NCBI GenBank assembly: GCA_020444325.1
Contig: JAHLLD010000003.1
Location: forward strand, 271,572 to 335,571
DNA length: 64,000 nucleotides
Origin: a bacterium
GTDB taxonomy: Bacteria > Bacteroidota > Ignavibacteria > SZUA-365
Direction: 5' to 3'
The notes beneath the pieces were generated by a model, which searched no databases, was not told the DNA's origin, and saw nothing but the letters and a program-made list of their open reading frames with translations. Shown piece by piece: positions 1 to 9,151 of the stretch (its first letter is position 1; each line of letters starts with the position of its first letter). A program made the translations under genes and the position numbers.

Positions 1-1
1 T

Positions 2-1204
2 GGAATCCCGCGCGCCTTGAATCACTATGCGCATGCACCGCTGCTCACTGCGTATTTACAGACGCTGGGCTTCCGTTTCGAAAACCTCGTGTTTTCAGAG
101 TCCACCACCGATACACTGTACCGTGAAGGCAGCAAGCGGGGCAGTATCGATCCCTGCTTCCCAAGCAAGCTGGCGCTGGCACATGTGCACAATCTGCTGT
201 ATCGCAAACATGCGGAGAAAGCGCTCGACTGCATATTCTTCCCGATGATCGATGATATGCCCACGGATCTTGTCGGCACACAGGCTGCGAAAGCATGTCC
301 CACCATTGTCGGCAGCGTGGAATCCGTCGAAGCCGCGTACACGAAGGAAGGCAACGTCTTCGCCCAGCTCAACATTCCTTACGTACACCCCTTCATCAAC
401 CTTGCGGATCCAGCCCTCGCATCGAGGCAGCTCTTCGAAGAAATGCATGTGCGTTTCGGTATCGGCCTCGAAGAGCATGCGGAGGCGCTCGCGAAGGGAT
501 ACGCCGCGTTGCAGCAATTCCACACCGCGCTTCGTGAACGCGCTGCGGTGACCCTGCGTGAACTCGAAGAGGAGCGGCGCCTCGGCATCGTCCTGCTCGC
601 GCGTCCCTACCACAACGACGAAGGTGTCAACCACGGGATTCTCGCCGAGTTCCAGAAGCTGGGCTACCCCGTGTTCACGCAGGACAGTCTGCCAACGGAT
701 GAGAAGTCGTTGCAGCGCGTATTCGGCCCGGATCTGCGCGAAGGCAGCATTGCACATCCGATGGAAATCTCCGACGTGTGGAAGAATTCGTACAGTGAGA
801 ATACCAATCGTAAGGTGTGGGCAGCAAAATACGTCGCGCGCCATCCGAATCTGGTGGCCCTTGAACTATCAAGTTTCAAGTGCGGCCACGACGGTCCGAT
901 CTACGCCATCGTGCAGGAAATCGTCGAGTGCTCAAACACACCGTATTTCAGCTTCAAAGACATCGACGAGAACCGTCCCACCGGCAGTATCAGAATTCGC
1001 GTGGAAACTATCGCCTATTTCCTGCGCCGGTATCGCGAAACCCTGGATACCCGTGCGATGATGGAATCCGCCGTCGATGCCAAGCTTCGTGAATACGAGG
1101 CAAAACTGCTCAAGGCACTGCACGAACAGCAACAGCAGCCGCATTTCTCAGGCACGGTGGACGCTCCTGTACCCATCGATCTTCCCGGACGACATTCTCA
1201 TTGA
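2..1204 (+). CDS. Acyl-CoA dehydratase activase-like protein, C-terminal part (5' end outside window)
   Basis: The frame is already open at base 2 (Gly-Ile-Pro-Arg-Ala-Leu-Asn), so only about the last 400 residues are present; the in-frame TTG at 17 lies inside the conserved block and is not a credible start. The blocks DPCFPSKLALAH, CPTIVGS and SSFKCGHDGP match the DUF2229 region that follows the BadF/HgdC-type ATPase domains in large activase-like proteins. Related activators energise electron transfer to 2-hydroxyacyl-CoA dehydratases or benzoyl-CoA reductases using an Fe-S cluster and ATP. The ATPase part cannot be seen. The stop lies 2 nt before the next ATG, so it appears to sit at the head of, or run into, the surface-glycan operon, which is an unexpected pairing. 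The family call is firm; the substrate is unknown. Confidence 0.8.
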   Translation, partial: GIPRALNHYAHAPLLTAYLQTLGFRFENLVFSESTTDTLYREGSKRGSIDPCFPSKLALAHVHNLLYRKHAEKALDCIFFPMIDDMPTDLVGTQAAKACPTIVGSVESVEAAYTKEGNVFAQLNIPYVHPFINLADPALASRQLFEEMHVRFGIGLEEHAEALAKGYAALQQFHTALRERAAVTLRELEEERRLGIVLLARPYHNDEGVNHGILAEFQKLGYPVFTQDSLPTDEKSLQRVFGPDLREGSIAHPMEISDVWKNSYSENTNRKVWAAKYVARHPNLVALELSSFKCGHDGPIYAIVQEIVECSNTPYFSFKDIDENRPTGSIRIRVETIAYFLRRYRETLDTRAMMESAVDAKLREYEAKLLKALHEQQQQPHFSGTVDAPVPIDLPGRHSH

Positions 1205-1206
1205 CC

Positions 1207-2199
1207 ATGCGGATTCAGTCCCTCATCGGCGGCTTCTGCGTGTTTGTTTTCCTTCTGACCGCCGGGGCCCTCGCACAGCAGCGGCTCTGCTGTTTCGGTG
1301 ATTCCATTGCGGAAGGATGGATCGACGCCGAGCGCAATCCGTCTGCCGCCTGGCCAGCGCTGCTCGATTCGATGCTGCGAACACAGGGACGGCAGGTGAT
1401 GCTCTCGCGCGTCGCGCACGGGGGAGAGACCACGGGCGATGCGCTCCGCCGCGTTGAGCACGAAGTACTTCCGCTTGCGCCGGACTGCTGCATCCTCGCC
1501 TTTGGAAGCAACGACATGTTTATCTGGGGAGATCCACCGGCGGTACGTGTACCCCTTCAGCAGTTCAGGGAACAGCTGCGTCTCGTCGTGCGAAAGCTGC
1601 AGGGAAGTGGCTGCCGTGTCCTGCTTCTCGGCATGCCGCCGATGCTCGAACATCGCTTTTATCATTATGCAGATTCTGCATATTTCGCTCCGTACGGGGG
1701 CGCCCGTCAGCTGCAGCAAAAGTATGAGCAGGTGATGATGGATGTGGCTGCAGCAGAACAGGCCGGATATGTTTCCCTCAACGACGCATTCATGAATCCT
1801 GAAACACTGCTCGGTTTTGATGGTGTGCATCCTTCGAAAGAGGGACACCGGTCCATCGCCTCAGCCTTGCTCACAGACACCGGACATCAGCTTGACGCCG
1901 ACGCACGAACATTCGCCGATGCGGCGCTGTCCGTTTTTCCTTCCCCATACATGCGCAAGAGCGAGGCATACCTGACACTGCAGGTTCGCGCAGCCGCAGG
2001 AATGCGTGTCTGCTTTACGATACTCGATCTCGCGGGACGCATGCGTCGAAAAATCGTATATTTCACGCAATCTGATGGTGTGCACTTCTACCGATGGGAC
2101 AGCAGGGGAGACGATGGAACTCTGCTTCCGCCCGGTGCATATATTGTGCATGTGCGCATTTCAGGGCGCTCATATTTGAAAAGCATTCTGCTGTACTAA
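1207..2199 (+). CDS. Secreted SGNH/GDSL esterase-like hydrolase with a type IX-like C-terminal tail
   Basis: The 330-residue protein starts with a signal peptide (about residues 1-24, cut after ALA). It carries the GDSL-family blocks: FGDS near residue 30 with the nucleophile Ser33, GSND in the middle and DGVHPSKEGH, which supplies the Asp/His pair. The last 90 residues, from FPSP to LPPGAYIVHVRISG, resemble a FlgD-Ig or type IX sorting tail. It probably removes acyl groups from an extracellular glycan or lipid, which is inferred. ATG at 1207 was preferred to TTG at 1201 because the signal peptide begins there. It directly precedes a secreted PIG-L deacetylase, suggesting joint work outside the cytoplasm. 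Confidence 0.8.
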   Translation: MRIQSLIGGFCVFVFLLTAGALAQQRLCCFGDSIAEGWIDAERNPSAAWPALLDSMLRTQGRQVMLSRVAHGGETTGDALRRVEHEVLPLAPDCCILAFGSNDMFIWGDPPAVRVPLQQFREQLRLVVRKLQGSGCRVLLLGMPPMLEHRFYHYADSAYFAPYGGARQLQQKYEQVMMDVAAAEQAGYVSLNDAFMNPETLLGFDGVHPSKEGHRSIASALLTDTGHQLDADARTFADAALSVFPSPYMRKSEAYLTLQVRAAAGMRVCFTILDLAGRMRRKIVYFTQSDGVHFYRWDSRGDDGTLLPPGAYIVHVRISGRSYLKSILLY

Positions 2200-2210
2200 T
2201 CCCCGCAGTC

Positions 2211-3371
2211 ATGAAACATACCACTGTTCTCATCGCACTCTGTTTTCTGCTTCAACCCGCGTTTCCCGCATTCTCACAGGATACGCCACCAGGACTGGAT
2301 CCTTCCAGGTATCGGGAGGGATACGACATTCCAGCAGGCGTGGATCATGGCACCTGGGACTTTGACGAATGGCCCGGCGTGGATCATGGCGCGGTGTATG
2401 TGCGTGATTTCATGTACGGGGATGCGGGCGATAAGGTGAAGATCGACTACACGCTCACCGTATTCGATGACGACGATCATACCGGTTACCTGCGCACACC
2501 GTCGGTACTTGCCGAGCGATTTTCCCCGATGTCGGATGTGCTTCGACGCGCGAAAAAGGTGATTGGTATTTTTGCGCATCCTGACGACGAAGTGCTGCTC
2601 GCCGGGGGACTCCTGGCCGCGGCAGCCGCGCAGGGAAAGGGCGGTGATGTTTTTCTGCTCTCCAACGGCGCCGATGGCTCTGCCGGTTTCGATGAGAACG
2701 AAACCGAGGGACTCGACGGATACAACTGTGCCGGGATCATGCCGGATGGGAGCATCCGTGTGGCGACGGATCTCAAAGGAATCGAAAAACCGCGCGTTGC
2801 ACGCCGGTACGGAAAATCACTTGGTGTCGACATCCGCATCCTGCCAGTGCGCTATGAACTCGATGGCCAGACCTGCGTACAGATCGGGGAGTATCCCGGA
2901 CTCGATTTCAAGAAAAGCTTTGGTCCCGGGACGGTGATGCGCCGCGCCATGGCGCGCAGTATCCTCGACCTGCTTCGCAGGGAGAAGCCGGACATCATCA
3001 TTACCCACGGCTCAGGCGGCGAATACGGGAATTACTTCCACGTGACTGTGCATGATCTCGTTGCTGATGCCGCACGCAGGGCTGGAAACGAGTTCATCCT
3101 TCAGCTCTTTACCGGTTTTCCCGAATACAATTACAGCGATCATATCACGCATTACCTCGATCTCGATGCGGATGGTGGAGTATTGAGAAAACGCAAGTTT
3201 GATGCCTTCAGGCATATCAGTTACATCTACCGGGCCGGCAACGACTACGACAAGCCCTGGAATCCGAACGACAAGCTGATGGACGGCGTGTTTGTCAAGG
3301 ATTACGGCTATACTCCCACCGAGGGCAAACCGCCGCGGTACGAGTTTTTCCAGCAGGTCAGACTCCGCTGA
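2211..3371 (+). CDS. Secreted PIG-L family N-deacetylase
   Basis: The product has 386 residues with a signal peptide (about 1-22, cut near AFS-Q). The zinc motif AHPDDE lies near residues 122-127, and a second histidine block, HGSGGEYGNYFH, lies past residue 260, as in LmbE/PIG-L deacetylases that hydrolyse the N-acetyl group of GlcNAc-type sugars. The roughly 95 residues before the catalytic domain contain two copies of GVDHG and are not a domain I know. Most PIG-L enzymes are cytoplasmic, so the signal peptide is notable; it would act in the periplasm or outside. ATG 2211 was chosen over upstream in-frame codons because it begins the signal peptide, 11 nt after the preceding stop. Confidence 0.85.
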   Translation: MKHTTVLIALCFLLQPAFPAFSQDTPPGLDPSRYREGYDIPAGVDHGTWDFDEWPGVDHGAVYVRDFMYGDAGDKVKIDYTLTVFDDDDHTGYLRTPSVLAERFSPMSDVLRRAKKVIGIFAHPDDEVLLAGGLLAAAAAQGKGGDVFLLSNGADGSAGFDENETEGLDGYNCAGIMPDGSIRVATDLKGIEKPRVARRYGKSLGVDIRILPVRYELDGQTCVQIGEYPGLDFKKSFGPGTVMRRAMARSILDLLRREKPDIIITHGSGGEYGNYFHVTVHDLVADAARRAGNEFILQLFTGFPEYNYSDHITHYLDLDADGGVLRKRKFDAFRHISYIYRAGNDYDKPWNPNDKLMDGVFVKDYGYTPTEGKPPRYEFFQQVRLR

Positions 3372-3375
3372 TCCG

Positions 3376-4485
3376 ATGCGCATCATCCACATCGTCAACC
3401 ATTTTCTTCCTTCGCCCGGCGGCGTTGAATGGAGCGTCTTGCGGACAGCCGAGGCACAGAGCCGGCAGGGTGACGATGTGACGGTGATTACCGAAACATC
3501 CCGCGGTGATTATAACGATGATGCGCTGCCGTTTCGTGTACTGCGCTTCCGGGTTCATCTGCTGCGACCTTTGACACGTGTGTTCTACTGGCAATGGATG
3601 TGGAAACATCGCGACATGCTCGCCGCAGCGGATGTGCTGCATTTCCACGACTACACACCGTTCTTCCACTGGTTTATCCCTCTGCGCTTTGTGCTGCGGC
3701 GTCCACTCTACGCGATCACCTTTCACGGTTTTGAACACTGGCCGGTAAAGTTGCGGCACAGGATGATGCGCGGCATCACCGCAAGACTCTGTCACCTGCG
3801 CTTCGCCGTAGGGGAATACGTAAGAAAAATCTACCGCCATCCGGTGGATGTCGTGTACCTGGGTGCCCCGGTGCGGAGCGTGCAGTCCCGGAGTCCTTCA
3901 CCCGATCCGGTATTCGTCTATGCCGGCCGTCTCGAAGAGGATACGGGTATTCTCGAAACAGCACGGGCGCTTTCGCGGACCGCTGCAACGCAGGGCATTG
4001 CCGTGCATCTCGAAATCGCAGGGGAAGGACGACAGCGTCACGCCCTCGAATCGCTACGGAGTCCGCATTTCCGTATCACATTTCATGGGCGCGTGGAAGA
4101 TCCGGAGCGGCTCTTCGCGCATGCGCGCTTCGTCATAGCAGCGGGCTTTCTCGGGATGTTTGAAGCGATGCAGAGTGGACTCCCCGTGCTGGTCCCTGCA
4201 CTGACGGACATCAGGAAAATGTACGCAGCTTCCATCCCTGACGTCGATGCGCTCATGACCGTCATGAGAAGCCCGGAAGGACTCGAAAAGACTCTCGCGG
4301 AAAGTCTGCAATCACCGTTGGCGGACGCCTTTCTGCGTCGTGCCGAAGCCGCCCGTATGTTTGTTTCTGAGCACACATGGAAGGATATTGCCGAGTTGCT
4401 CGCAGCGTCATATTCCGCCGCAATGAACGCACGGAATCGGAGCTCGGAACGCATGACAGGAGGGGGAGTAAAGACGGAGCACTGA
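3376..4485 (+). CDS. Glycosyltransferase family 4
   Basis: This 369-residue protein has a GT-B fold. The N-terminal Rossmann domain starts MRIIHIVNHFLPSPGGVEW, with the Gly-Gly acceptor-side loop. The C-terminal domain has AGEGRQRHALES and a nucleotide-sugar block ending in GMFEAMQSGLPVLVP, equivalent to the usual E-x7-E region. It should transfer a sugar from a nucleotide donor to a growing lipid-linked or surface glycan on the cytoplasmic face; donor and acceptor cannot be read from the sequence. ATG 3376 lies 4 nt after the PIG-L stop, and upstream in-frame codons would extend into that gene. Confidence 0.85.
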   Translation: MRIIHIVNHFLPSPGGVEWSVLRTAEAQSRQGDDVTVITETSRGDYNDDALPFRVLRFRVHLLRPLTRVFYWQWMWKHRDMLAAADVLHFHDYTPFFHWFIPLRFVLRRPLYAITFHGFEHWPVKLRHRMMRGITARLCHLRFAVGEYVRKIYRHPVDVVYLGAPVRSVQSRSPSPDPVFVYAGRLEEDTGILETARALSRTAATQGIAVHLEIAGEGRQRHALESLRSPHFRITFHGRVEDPERLFAHARFVIAAGFLGMFEAMQSGLPVLVPALTDIRKMYAASIPDVDALMTVMRSPEGLEKTLAESLQSPLADAFLRRAEAARMFVSEHTWKDIAELLAASYSAAMNARNRSSERMTGGGVKTEH

Positions 4486-4491
4486 TAACAC

Positions 4492-5676
4492 ATGCAGAAC
4501 GAATCCACATATCATTTCATTTTCTTCGGGCTGACCAGTTTCAGCAGTCTGCCGCAGCGTGAGCAGGGACTGGCGACGGAATGCGCAAGGCTTGGGCACC
4601 GGGTGGACTTCATCGAGATCGCGCCGTCCCTTGCAGGTCGTACGCATGCACTGAAAAACCGCATGTTCGAACCTCTCGCGAGAGACAGTGGATTTGAACG
4701 CAGCAACGGCATTCCCAATCTGCATATCCATACACCACCGACGCTGCCGACGGGGTTTCGCAACAGCCTGACGCCAGGTATCGATCGGACCGTGTTCCGC
4801 CGCTGGTTCCGTCGCCGTTTCCGCGACCTCGATCTGTCAGCCAGCATCGTCATGGTCATGATGCCGCTGTGGTGGGGAAACTTCATTGACAGGGACTTCC
4901 TGAATCCCCGCCTGCTCATCTACGATATCTGCGACGCGCTTGAAGTGCAGAGTCGCAGCCGAAGTACGCTCGAACGTCTTCGGGCAAGCGAATCCGCACT
5001 TGCCGCTGAAGCTGATCTCATTACCTACAGTGCGCGCGAAATGGAAACGGACATCAGCGAACGCTTCCCGGATACCTCCGCGTTTTTCCTGCCCAATGCG
5101 GTTTCACGTGATTTCATCGCCGCCATCGACGACGAGCCTGTTCGTTTCCGGAATGGTGACCCCAAGCACATCGGGTACATCGGCGCCACCAATGGAAAGT
5201 GGTTTGACGCGGATCTCGTCATCGAGACCATGAAGCGATTTCCCGACTGCAAAATTTCCGTTATCGGTCCGGTAGACAAACCGTTTGCCGACCGCTGCAC
5301 AGCCCTTCCTCATGTGACCCTGCATGGTTTCGTTTCCCATGATGCGCTTCCGCAGCATCTGCGTTCTTTCGATGTCGCACTCATTCCGTTCCGCGACAAT
5401 GATATCACCCGCGTGGTAAACCCGCTCAAGCTGTACGAGTATGCCTCGGCCGGACTGCCCGTCGTCGCTACACAAACGGCGGAGCTGCGGCATTACGATG
5501 CATACTGCTATCTCGCCGCAAACAGGGAAGACTATTTCTCGGGCATTCGGCGCGCACTGCAGGAGGACGATGACCACCTGCGTTTGGTGCGGCATCGTTT
5601 CGCCGCCGCGAATACCTGGGAGCAGCGCGTTTCCCAGTTGATCGCATTCCTCTACCGGCACGAGGCGGCAGCCTGA
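4492..5676 (+). CDS. Glycosyltransferase (GT-B fold, TuaH-like)
   Basis: The 394-residue protein begins with a Rossmann-like segment around FGLTSFSSLPQREQGLA. It ends in a Glycos_transf_1-type half with IGYIGATNGKWFD, HGFVSHDALP and NPLKLYEYASAGLPVVA; the last holds the conserved Glu for donor binding. The middle segment LLIYDICDALEVQ resembles teichuronic-acid or exopolysaccharide transferases. The same family often accompanies flippases, as here. It begins 6 nt after the previous gene and ends 1 nt before the flippase ATG (TGA-t-ATG), so the two are probably translationally coupled. The sugar specificity is unknown. Confidence 0.8.
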   Translation: MQNESTYHFIFFGLTSFSSLPQREQGLATECARLGHRVDFIEIAPSLAGRTHALKNRMFEPLARDSGFERSNGIPNLHIHTPPTLPTGFRNSLTPGIDRTVFRRWFRRRFRDLDLSASIVMVMMPLWWGNFIDRDFLNPRLLIYDICDALEVQSRSRSTLERLRASESALAAEADLITYSAREMETDISERFPDTSAFFLPNAVSRDFIAAIDDEPVRFRNGDPKHIGYIGATNGKWFDADLVIETMKRFPDCKISVIGPVDKPFADRCTALPHVTLHGFVSHDALPQHLRSFDVALIPFRDNDITRVVNPLKLYEYASAGLPVVATQTAELRHYDAYCYLAANREDYFSGIRRALQEDDDHLRLVRHRFAAANTWEQRVSQLIAFLYRHEAAA

Positions 5677-5677
5677 T

Positions 5678-6988
5678 ATGCGTCGACTCATCAACAGCAT
5701 TCGTGAACTGCTCCCGCATAGCGCCCGCGACGCCGGCGTGGTGTTTGGTGGTGACGTATTCGCGAAATCGCTGACGTTCCTGATTACACTGTTGATGATG
5801 GATCAGCTTACTCCGGACGAATATCGTCTGTACGGACTCTTCATCACCGTCCTTGCTGCGGTCAACCAGTTCACCGACAGTGGTCTGCATCAGAGCTTCA
5901 TCCGTTTCTCAGCGCTGTACAACAGGACAAATCCCTCCCGCGCACAGGCGCATTTTCATTTTGCCATCCGCGCCAAGACCATCATCATTCTCTTTACCGC
6001 GGCCCTTCTGTATTTCCTGGCTGACACCATCAGCAGCACGCTGCTGCGAACCCCCGAGCTCGGCGGACCGCTGCGTATCATGACGATCGCCATCATCGGC
6101 GGGGGAATGATGGAGTTTATCCTCGCCGTGCTTCAGGCGCGTCAGCAGTTCGTGCATTTCACCATCGTCCGCATCAGCGAAGCGGTGATCAAAACAGGAG
6201 CCATCTATGCAGGGCTCCTGGCCGGCGCATTCTCTCTGCTTCTCGTCTACTACTCCTACGCCGCCGCGCCGCTGATCGTCGGTTTTGTGGCGGCCTGGTT
6301 CGTCTCATCCCGTAACGGGGCAGCGGATGGCGTGAACTGGAAAGATGTCGGACGTGAAATCTGGGCATTCGGGAAATGGATGATGATTACATCCTTCGCG
6401 ACAATGTTCCTCATGCGACTCGACGTTTTCATGATATCCCCGCTGCTGGCACATCAGCCGGAGGAGGCAGGACTGTACATCGCTGCGGCGAGACTCTGTA
6501 CCCCGCTTATGGTTCTGGCGGGTTCGGTGTCCACCGTGTTTTTCCCGAAGGCCATGGAATTGCGTACGCTCGATGAAATGCGCCGGTACGTACGGCGGAC
6601 CTTCAGTGTGAGTCTGCCCGTCACGGGGATTGGTCTGCTGTATCTCGTCGCCATGTATTTCATCACGCCGCAGTATTTCCCGAATTACACCGCGTCGATG
6701 CCACTGTTCGCCGTGCTATTCATCGGATATGCGTGGACGATCATCGGCAATCCACTGACCATACTCATCCTCAGTCTCAACCGCGCGCGCATCGCGACAT
6801 ACATCGCGCTGGGGCAGCTCGTGCTGACTGTGGCTTCCCACTACTATTTCATCACCACACTCGGTTCCATGGGGGCCGCGATCAGCAGCGTCCTCGTCTG
6901 GTTCATCGCTGGCACCGTGTCGATGCTGTACATCTACAGGCATCGGCATGAAATCGTAAGCGCGACGAACACGGAGGCGGCGTCATGA
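5678..6988 (+). CDS. Wzx/MATE-like polysaccharide flippase
   Basis: This 436-residue polytopic inner-membrane protein has about twelve hydrophobic segments. It begins with an amphipathic stretch and [20 protein letters not shown], the typical first helix of the oligosaccharide flippase (RfbX/Wzx) branch of the MOP superfamily. It should move a lipid-linked oligosaccharide across the inner membrane so it can be polymerised or modified outside. Its TGA overlaps the next ATG by 4 nt and it follows two glycosyltransferases, which supports a role in exporting the product of this locus. Confidence 0.85.
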   Translation: MRRLINSIRELLPHSARDAGVVFGGDVFAKSLTFLITLLMMDQLTPDEYRLYGLFITVLAAVNQFTDSGLHQSFIRFSALYNRTNPSRAQAHFHFAIRAKTIIILFTAALLYFLADTISSTLLRTPELGGPLRIMTIAIIGGGMMEFILAVLQARQQFVHFTIVRISEAVIKTGAIYAGLLAGAFSLLLVYYSYAAAPLIVGFVAAWFVSSRNGAADGVNWKDVGREIWAFGKWMMITSFATMFLMRLDVFMISPLLAHQPEEAGLYIAAARLCTPLMVLAGSVSTVFFPKAMELRTLDEMRRYVRRTFSVSLPVTGIGLLYLVAMYFITPQYFPNYTASMPLFAVLFIGYAWTIIGNPLTILILSLNRARIATYIALGQLVLTVASHYYFITTLGSMGAAISSVLVWFIAGTVSMLYIYRHRHEIVSATNTEAAS

Positions 6989-7557
6989 AATTGCTGATGG
7001 CGCGCATCGCTTCCTGGCTGTTTCGCAAAATGCAGGGCGCCGACCTGTTTCTCGCATTGCGGGATTTGCGCAGCCGCGGTCACGGAATTGATTCAACGGC
7101 CACGTTCGGTCCCCGCGTCCAACTGCAGATCGACGCATCCTCATCATGCCGTATCGGTGCCGGTACGGAGGTTCTGCATGACAGCTGGCTGATTACACAT
7201 CCAGGCGACACGATGGATATCGGCAGCCGGGTGTTCATTTCCCAGCACTGCACCGTATCCGGCAGTGTGCGCATCGGTGACGATACGCTCATCGGTGGCT
7301 TTGTTACCATCATCGACGGCAATCACGTCACCCGGAATGCAGAGCGCAGCATACGTGAGCAGGGAGGAAAGCAGGTTCCGATCGAGATCGGCAGTGACGT
7401 CTGGATAGGCAGCAATGCTGTCATCCTCCAGGGCGTAAACATCGGCGATCACGCCGTCGTCGCCGCAAACGCCACCGTGACGAAGGACGTCCCGGAATAC
7501 GCCGTGGTCGCGGGCACTCCCGCACGTGTGATCCGCGACAGGAGGGAGGAACGATGA
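6985..7557 (+). CDS. Left-handed beta-helix (hexapeptide repeat) acyltransferase
   Basis: The protein has 190 residues. From about residue 50 it shows hexapeptide-repeat turns ([47 protein letters not shown]) ending in [13 protein letters not shown], the hallmark of WbbJ/LacA-type O- or N-acetyltransferases. It would acetylate a sugar from an acyl-CoA donor in the cytoplasm. Both ends overlap neighbours by 4 nt (ATGA). Compared with sugar O-acetyltransferases of about 185-220 residues it is complete. The acceptor is unknown; a glycan intermediate made by the adjacent transferases is the obvious candidate. Confidence 0.88.
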   Translation: MKLLMARIASWLFRKMQGADLFLALRDLRSRGHGIDSTATFGPRVQLQIDASSSCRIGAGTEVLHDSWLITHPGDTMDIGSRVFISQHCTVSGSVRIGDDTLIGGFVTIIDGNHVTRNAERSIREQGGKQVPIEIGSDVWIGSNAVILQGVNIGDHAVVAANATVTKDVPEYAVVAGTPARVIRDRREER

Positions 7558-8618
7558 CCGTTGCACGCACGGACTTCAGCGATCGCGAACTCCTCTCCTG
7601 GTGGCAGTCCGCGTATGACAACAATCGCCTGCTGCGCAACACCTTCTTTCAATCTCCCACCTGGAATCATGGCTGGCACCGGTGCTTCGTGGAAAATGAC
7701 GCGCGGCGGGAACTTCTGCTGCTGCGGATTGACGACAGCCATGGTATCGCGGCTGTCGCGCCGCTGTTTCTGCAGCAGCGCAGGACGGCCGGATTCGCCG
7801 TCTGGCGCTATGTGCTTTTTCTCGCCGACAGGTTGGCGCAGTACACCGATCTCGTCACGACGCGAAGCGATGTGGCGGAACTGTGGAAGGTTGTCCGCTC
7901 CTGGATCGCTGCCGAGCTGCCTGATACGTGGATTCAGCTGCACGACATCCTGCCTGAATCCTCAGCAAAGACGGCGGGAATTCATCCCGATGAAATTCTG
8001 CATGGTGATCCGTACCTGCGGCTCGTTCTTGAAGGACGCGATGAGGATTCTTTCCTGCAGCACTGCGCACCGCATATGCAACGGGAGATTTCCCGCGCCC
8101 GCAGACGCTTTGAAGCGGAAACAGACCTGACCTGGGAAGCCGTTTCCTCACCAACTCCAGCACTCGTCGAATCACTCATCTCTCTGAACCGTGCCCGCTT
8201 CGGATCAGCATCATGGTTTGAAGCCGCACAGGCGCGGGATTTTTTTCACAGTGTCTGCGCCAGGGCGGGCAGTGATGTCCTGTTCACGGTCCTCCGTCAT
8301 CGAAGCGCCGTCATTCATGTCATGTGCAGCTACGTCCACGACAGTGAAATGCTGTATGTGCTTTCTGGAATGAACGAGGATTGGAAACGGCTGAGTCCGG
8401 GAAGCATGAATCTCGACCTGAGCATCCGTCACGCCCTGCGCTCCGGATACCGCGGCTTCGACTTTCTGCGCGGTGACGAAGCATACAAGAGGGAATTCAA
8501 TCCCGCAGAGCGACGCAGCGAGCACTGGGTATTGCATACAGGCACAAGTGCGCGGCGGTATCGGCTGGCGACAGGATTGCGCCGCGCCGCCGGTATCGTG
8601 CAGGGAGGAGGCGCATGA
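7554..8618 (+). CDS. FemAB/CelD-like N-acyltransferase
   Basis: This 354-residue protein belongs to the GNAT-like Acetyltransf_6 group (CelD/BcsL, FemAB fold). The second half shows [19 protein letters not shown], typical of the helical arm, and ends with [18 protein letters not shown], the conserved C-terminal signature of this group. Members near exopolysaccharide loci transfer acyl or aminoacyl groups to amino sugars or peptides. ATG overlaps the previous stop by 4 nt and its own stop overlaps the following GNAT gene by 4 nt. With two PIG-L deacetylases in the locus it could re-acylate a freed amino group; that is inference. Confidence 0.8.
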   Translation: MTVARTDFSDRELLSWWQSAYDNNRLLRNTFFQSPTWNHGWHRCFVENDARRELLLLRIDDSHGIAAVAPLFLQQRRTAGFAVWRYVLFLADRLAQYTDLVTTRSDVAELWKVVRSWIAAELPDTWIQLHDILPESSAKTAGIHPDEILHGDPYLRLVLEGRDEDSFLQHCAPHMQREISRARRRFEAETDLTWEAVSSPTPALVESLISLNRARFGSASWFEAAQARDFFHSVCARAGSDVLFTVLRHRSAVIHVMCSYVHDSEMLYVLSGMNEDWKRLSPGSMNLDLSIRHALRSGYRGFDFLRGDEAYKREFNPAERRSEHWVLHTGTSARRYRLATGLRRAAGIVQGGGA

Positions 8619-9151
8619 AGCTGTTTTCCCGTCAGAGCCTGCGCTTCTACCGGCGAAGCTGTTTTCCCGTTGTGCTGCTGACGGGAAATCCATCCTATAC
8701 GATACTCGGAGCGGATGATTTTCCATGGGACGCGCATCCATTGCAGGAGTTTCTCGGTGTGTACCGCGAACGTTTCGCGCGTGGGGATCGCGCGCTGCTC
8801 GGTCATGATAATGGCGCGATTGTATTCAGTGCCTGGATCTGTTCAGGTACCCTTGAGATCGATGAGCTCAACTACACGTGGCACATCCCGGAAGGGGACG
8901 CCGTTGCGTATGACTGCATCACCATGTCCGAACATCGTGGCAAGGGGATATACACTGCCGCGCTCAGGCGTGTAAGTGGACTGCTGGCAGAGGAGGGCGT
9001 GCAGCATCTCTGGATTTATGTCGATGAAGCGAACACGGCATCCCGGCGTGGCATTGAGCATGCGGACTTCGAATACCACGGCAGCATCACATCGCGGCGC
9101 ATCCTAGGCCGCGTCTCGCTTGAGGGCAGCGTACCGGGAGTGAACGCATGA
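8615..9151 (+). CDS. GNAT family acetyltransferase
   Basis: The protein has 178 residues. The acetyl-CoA loop appears as CITMSEHRGKGIYTAALRRV (near residues 105-124), matching the Q/RxxGxG/A element of GNAT enzymes, and is followed by the strand LWIYVDEANTASRRGIEHADF, with the Asn-x-x-S-x-R/x-Gly motif usual near the acceptor site. It starts at ATG 8615 inside the stop of the CelD-like gene and ends inside the start of the PIG-L gene. It is likely cytoplasmic, acetylating an amino sugar or a precursor of the surface glycan; the substrate is not evident. Confidence 0.8.
   Translation: MKLFSRQSLRFYRRSCFPVVLLTGNPSYTILGADDFPWDAHPLQEFLGVYRERFARGDRALLGHDNGAIVFSAWICSGTLEIDELNYTWHIPEGDAVAYDCITMSEHRGKGIYTAALRRVSGLLAEEGVQHLWIYVDEANTASRRGIEHADFEYHGSITSRRILGRVSLEGSVPGVNA

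Noticed and set aside
17-1204. TTG at 17 as the true start of the activase fragment
   Set aside because: Conserved residues GIPRA precede it in the same frame, so the gene continues to the left of the window.
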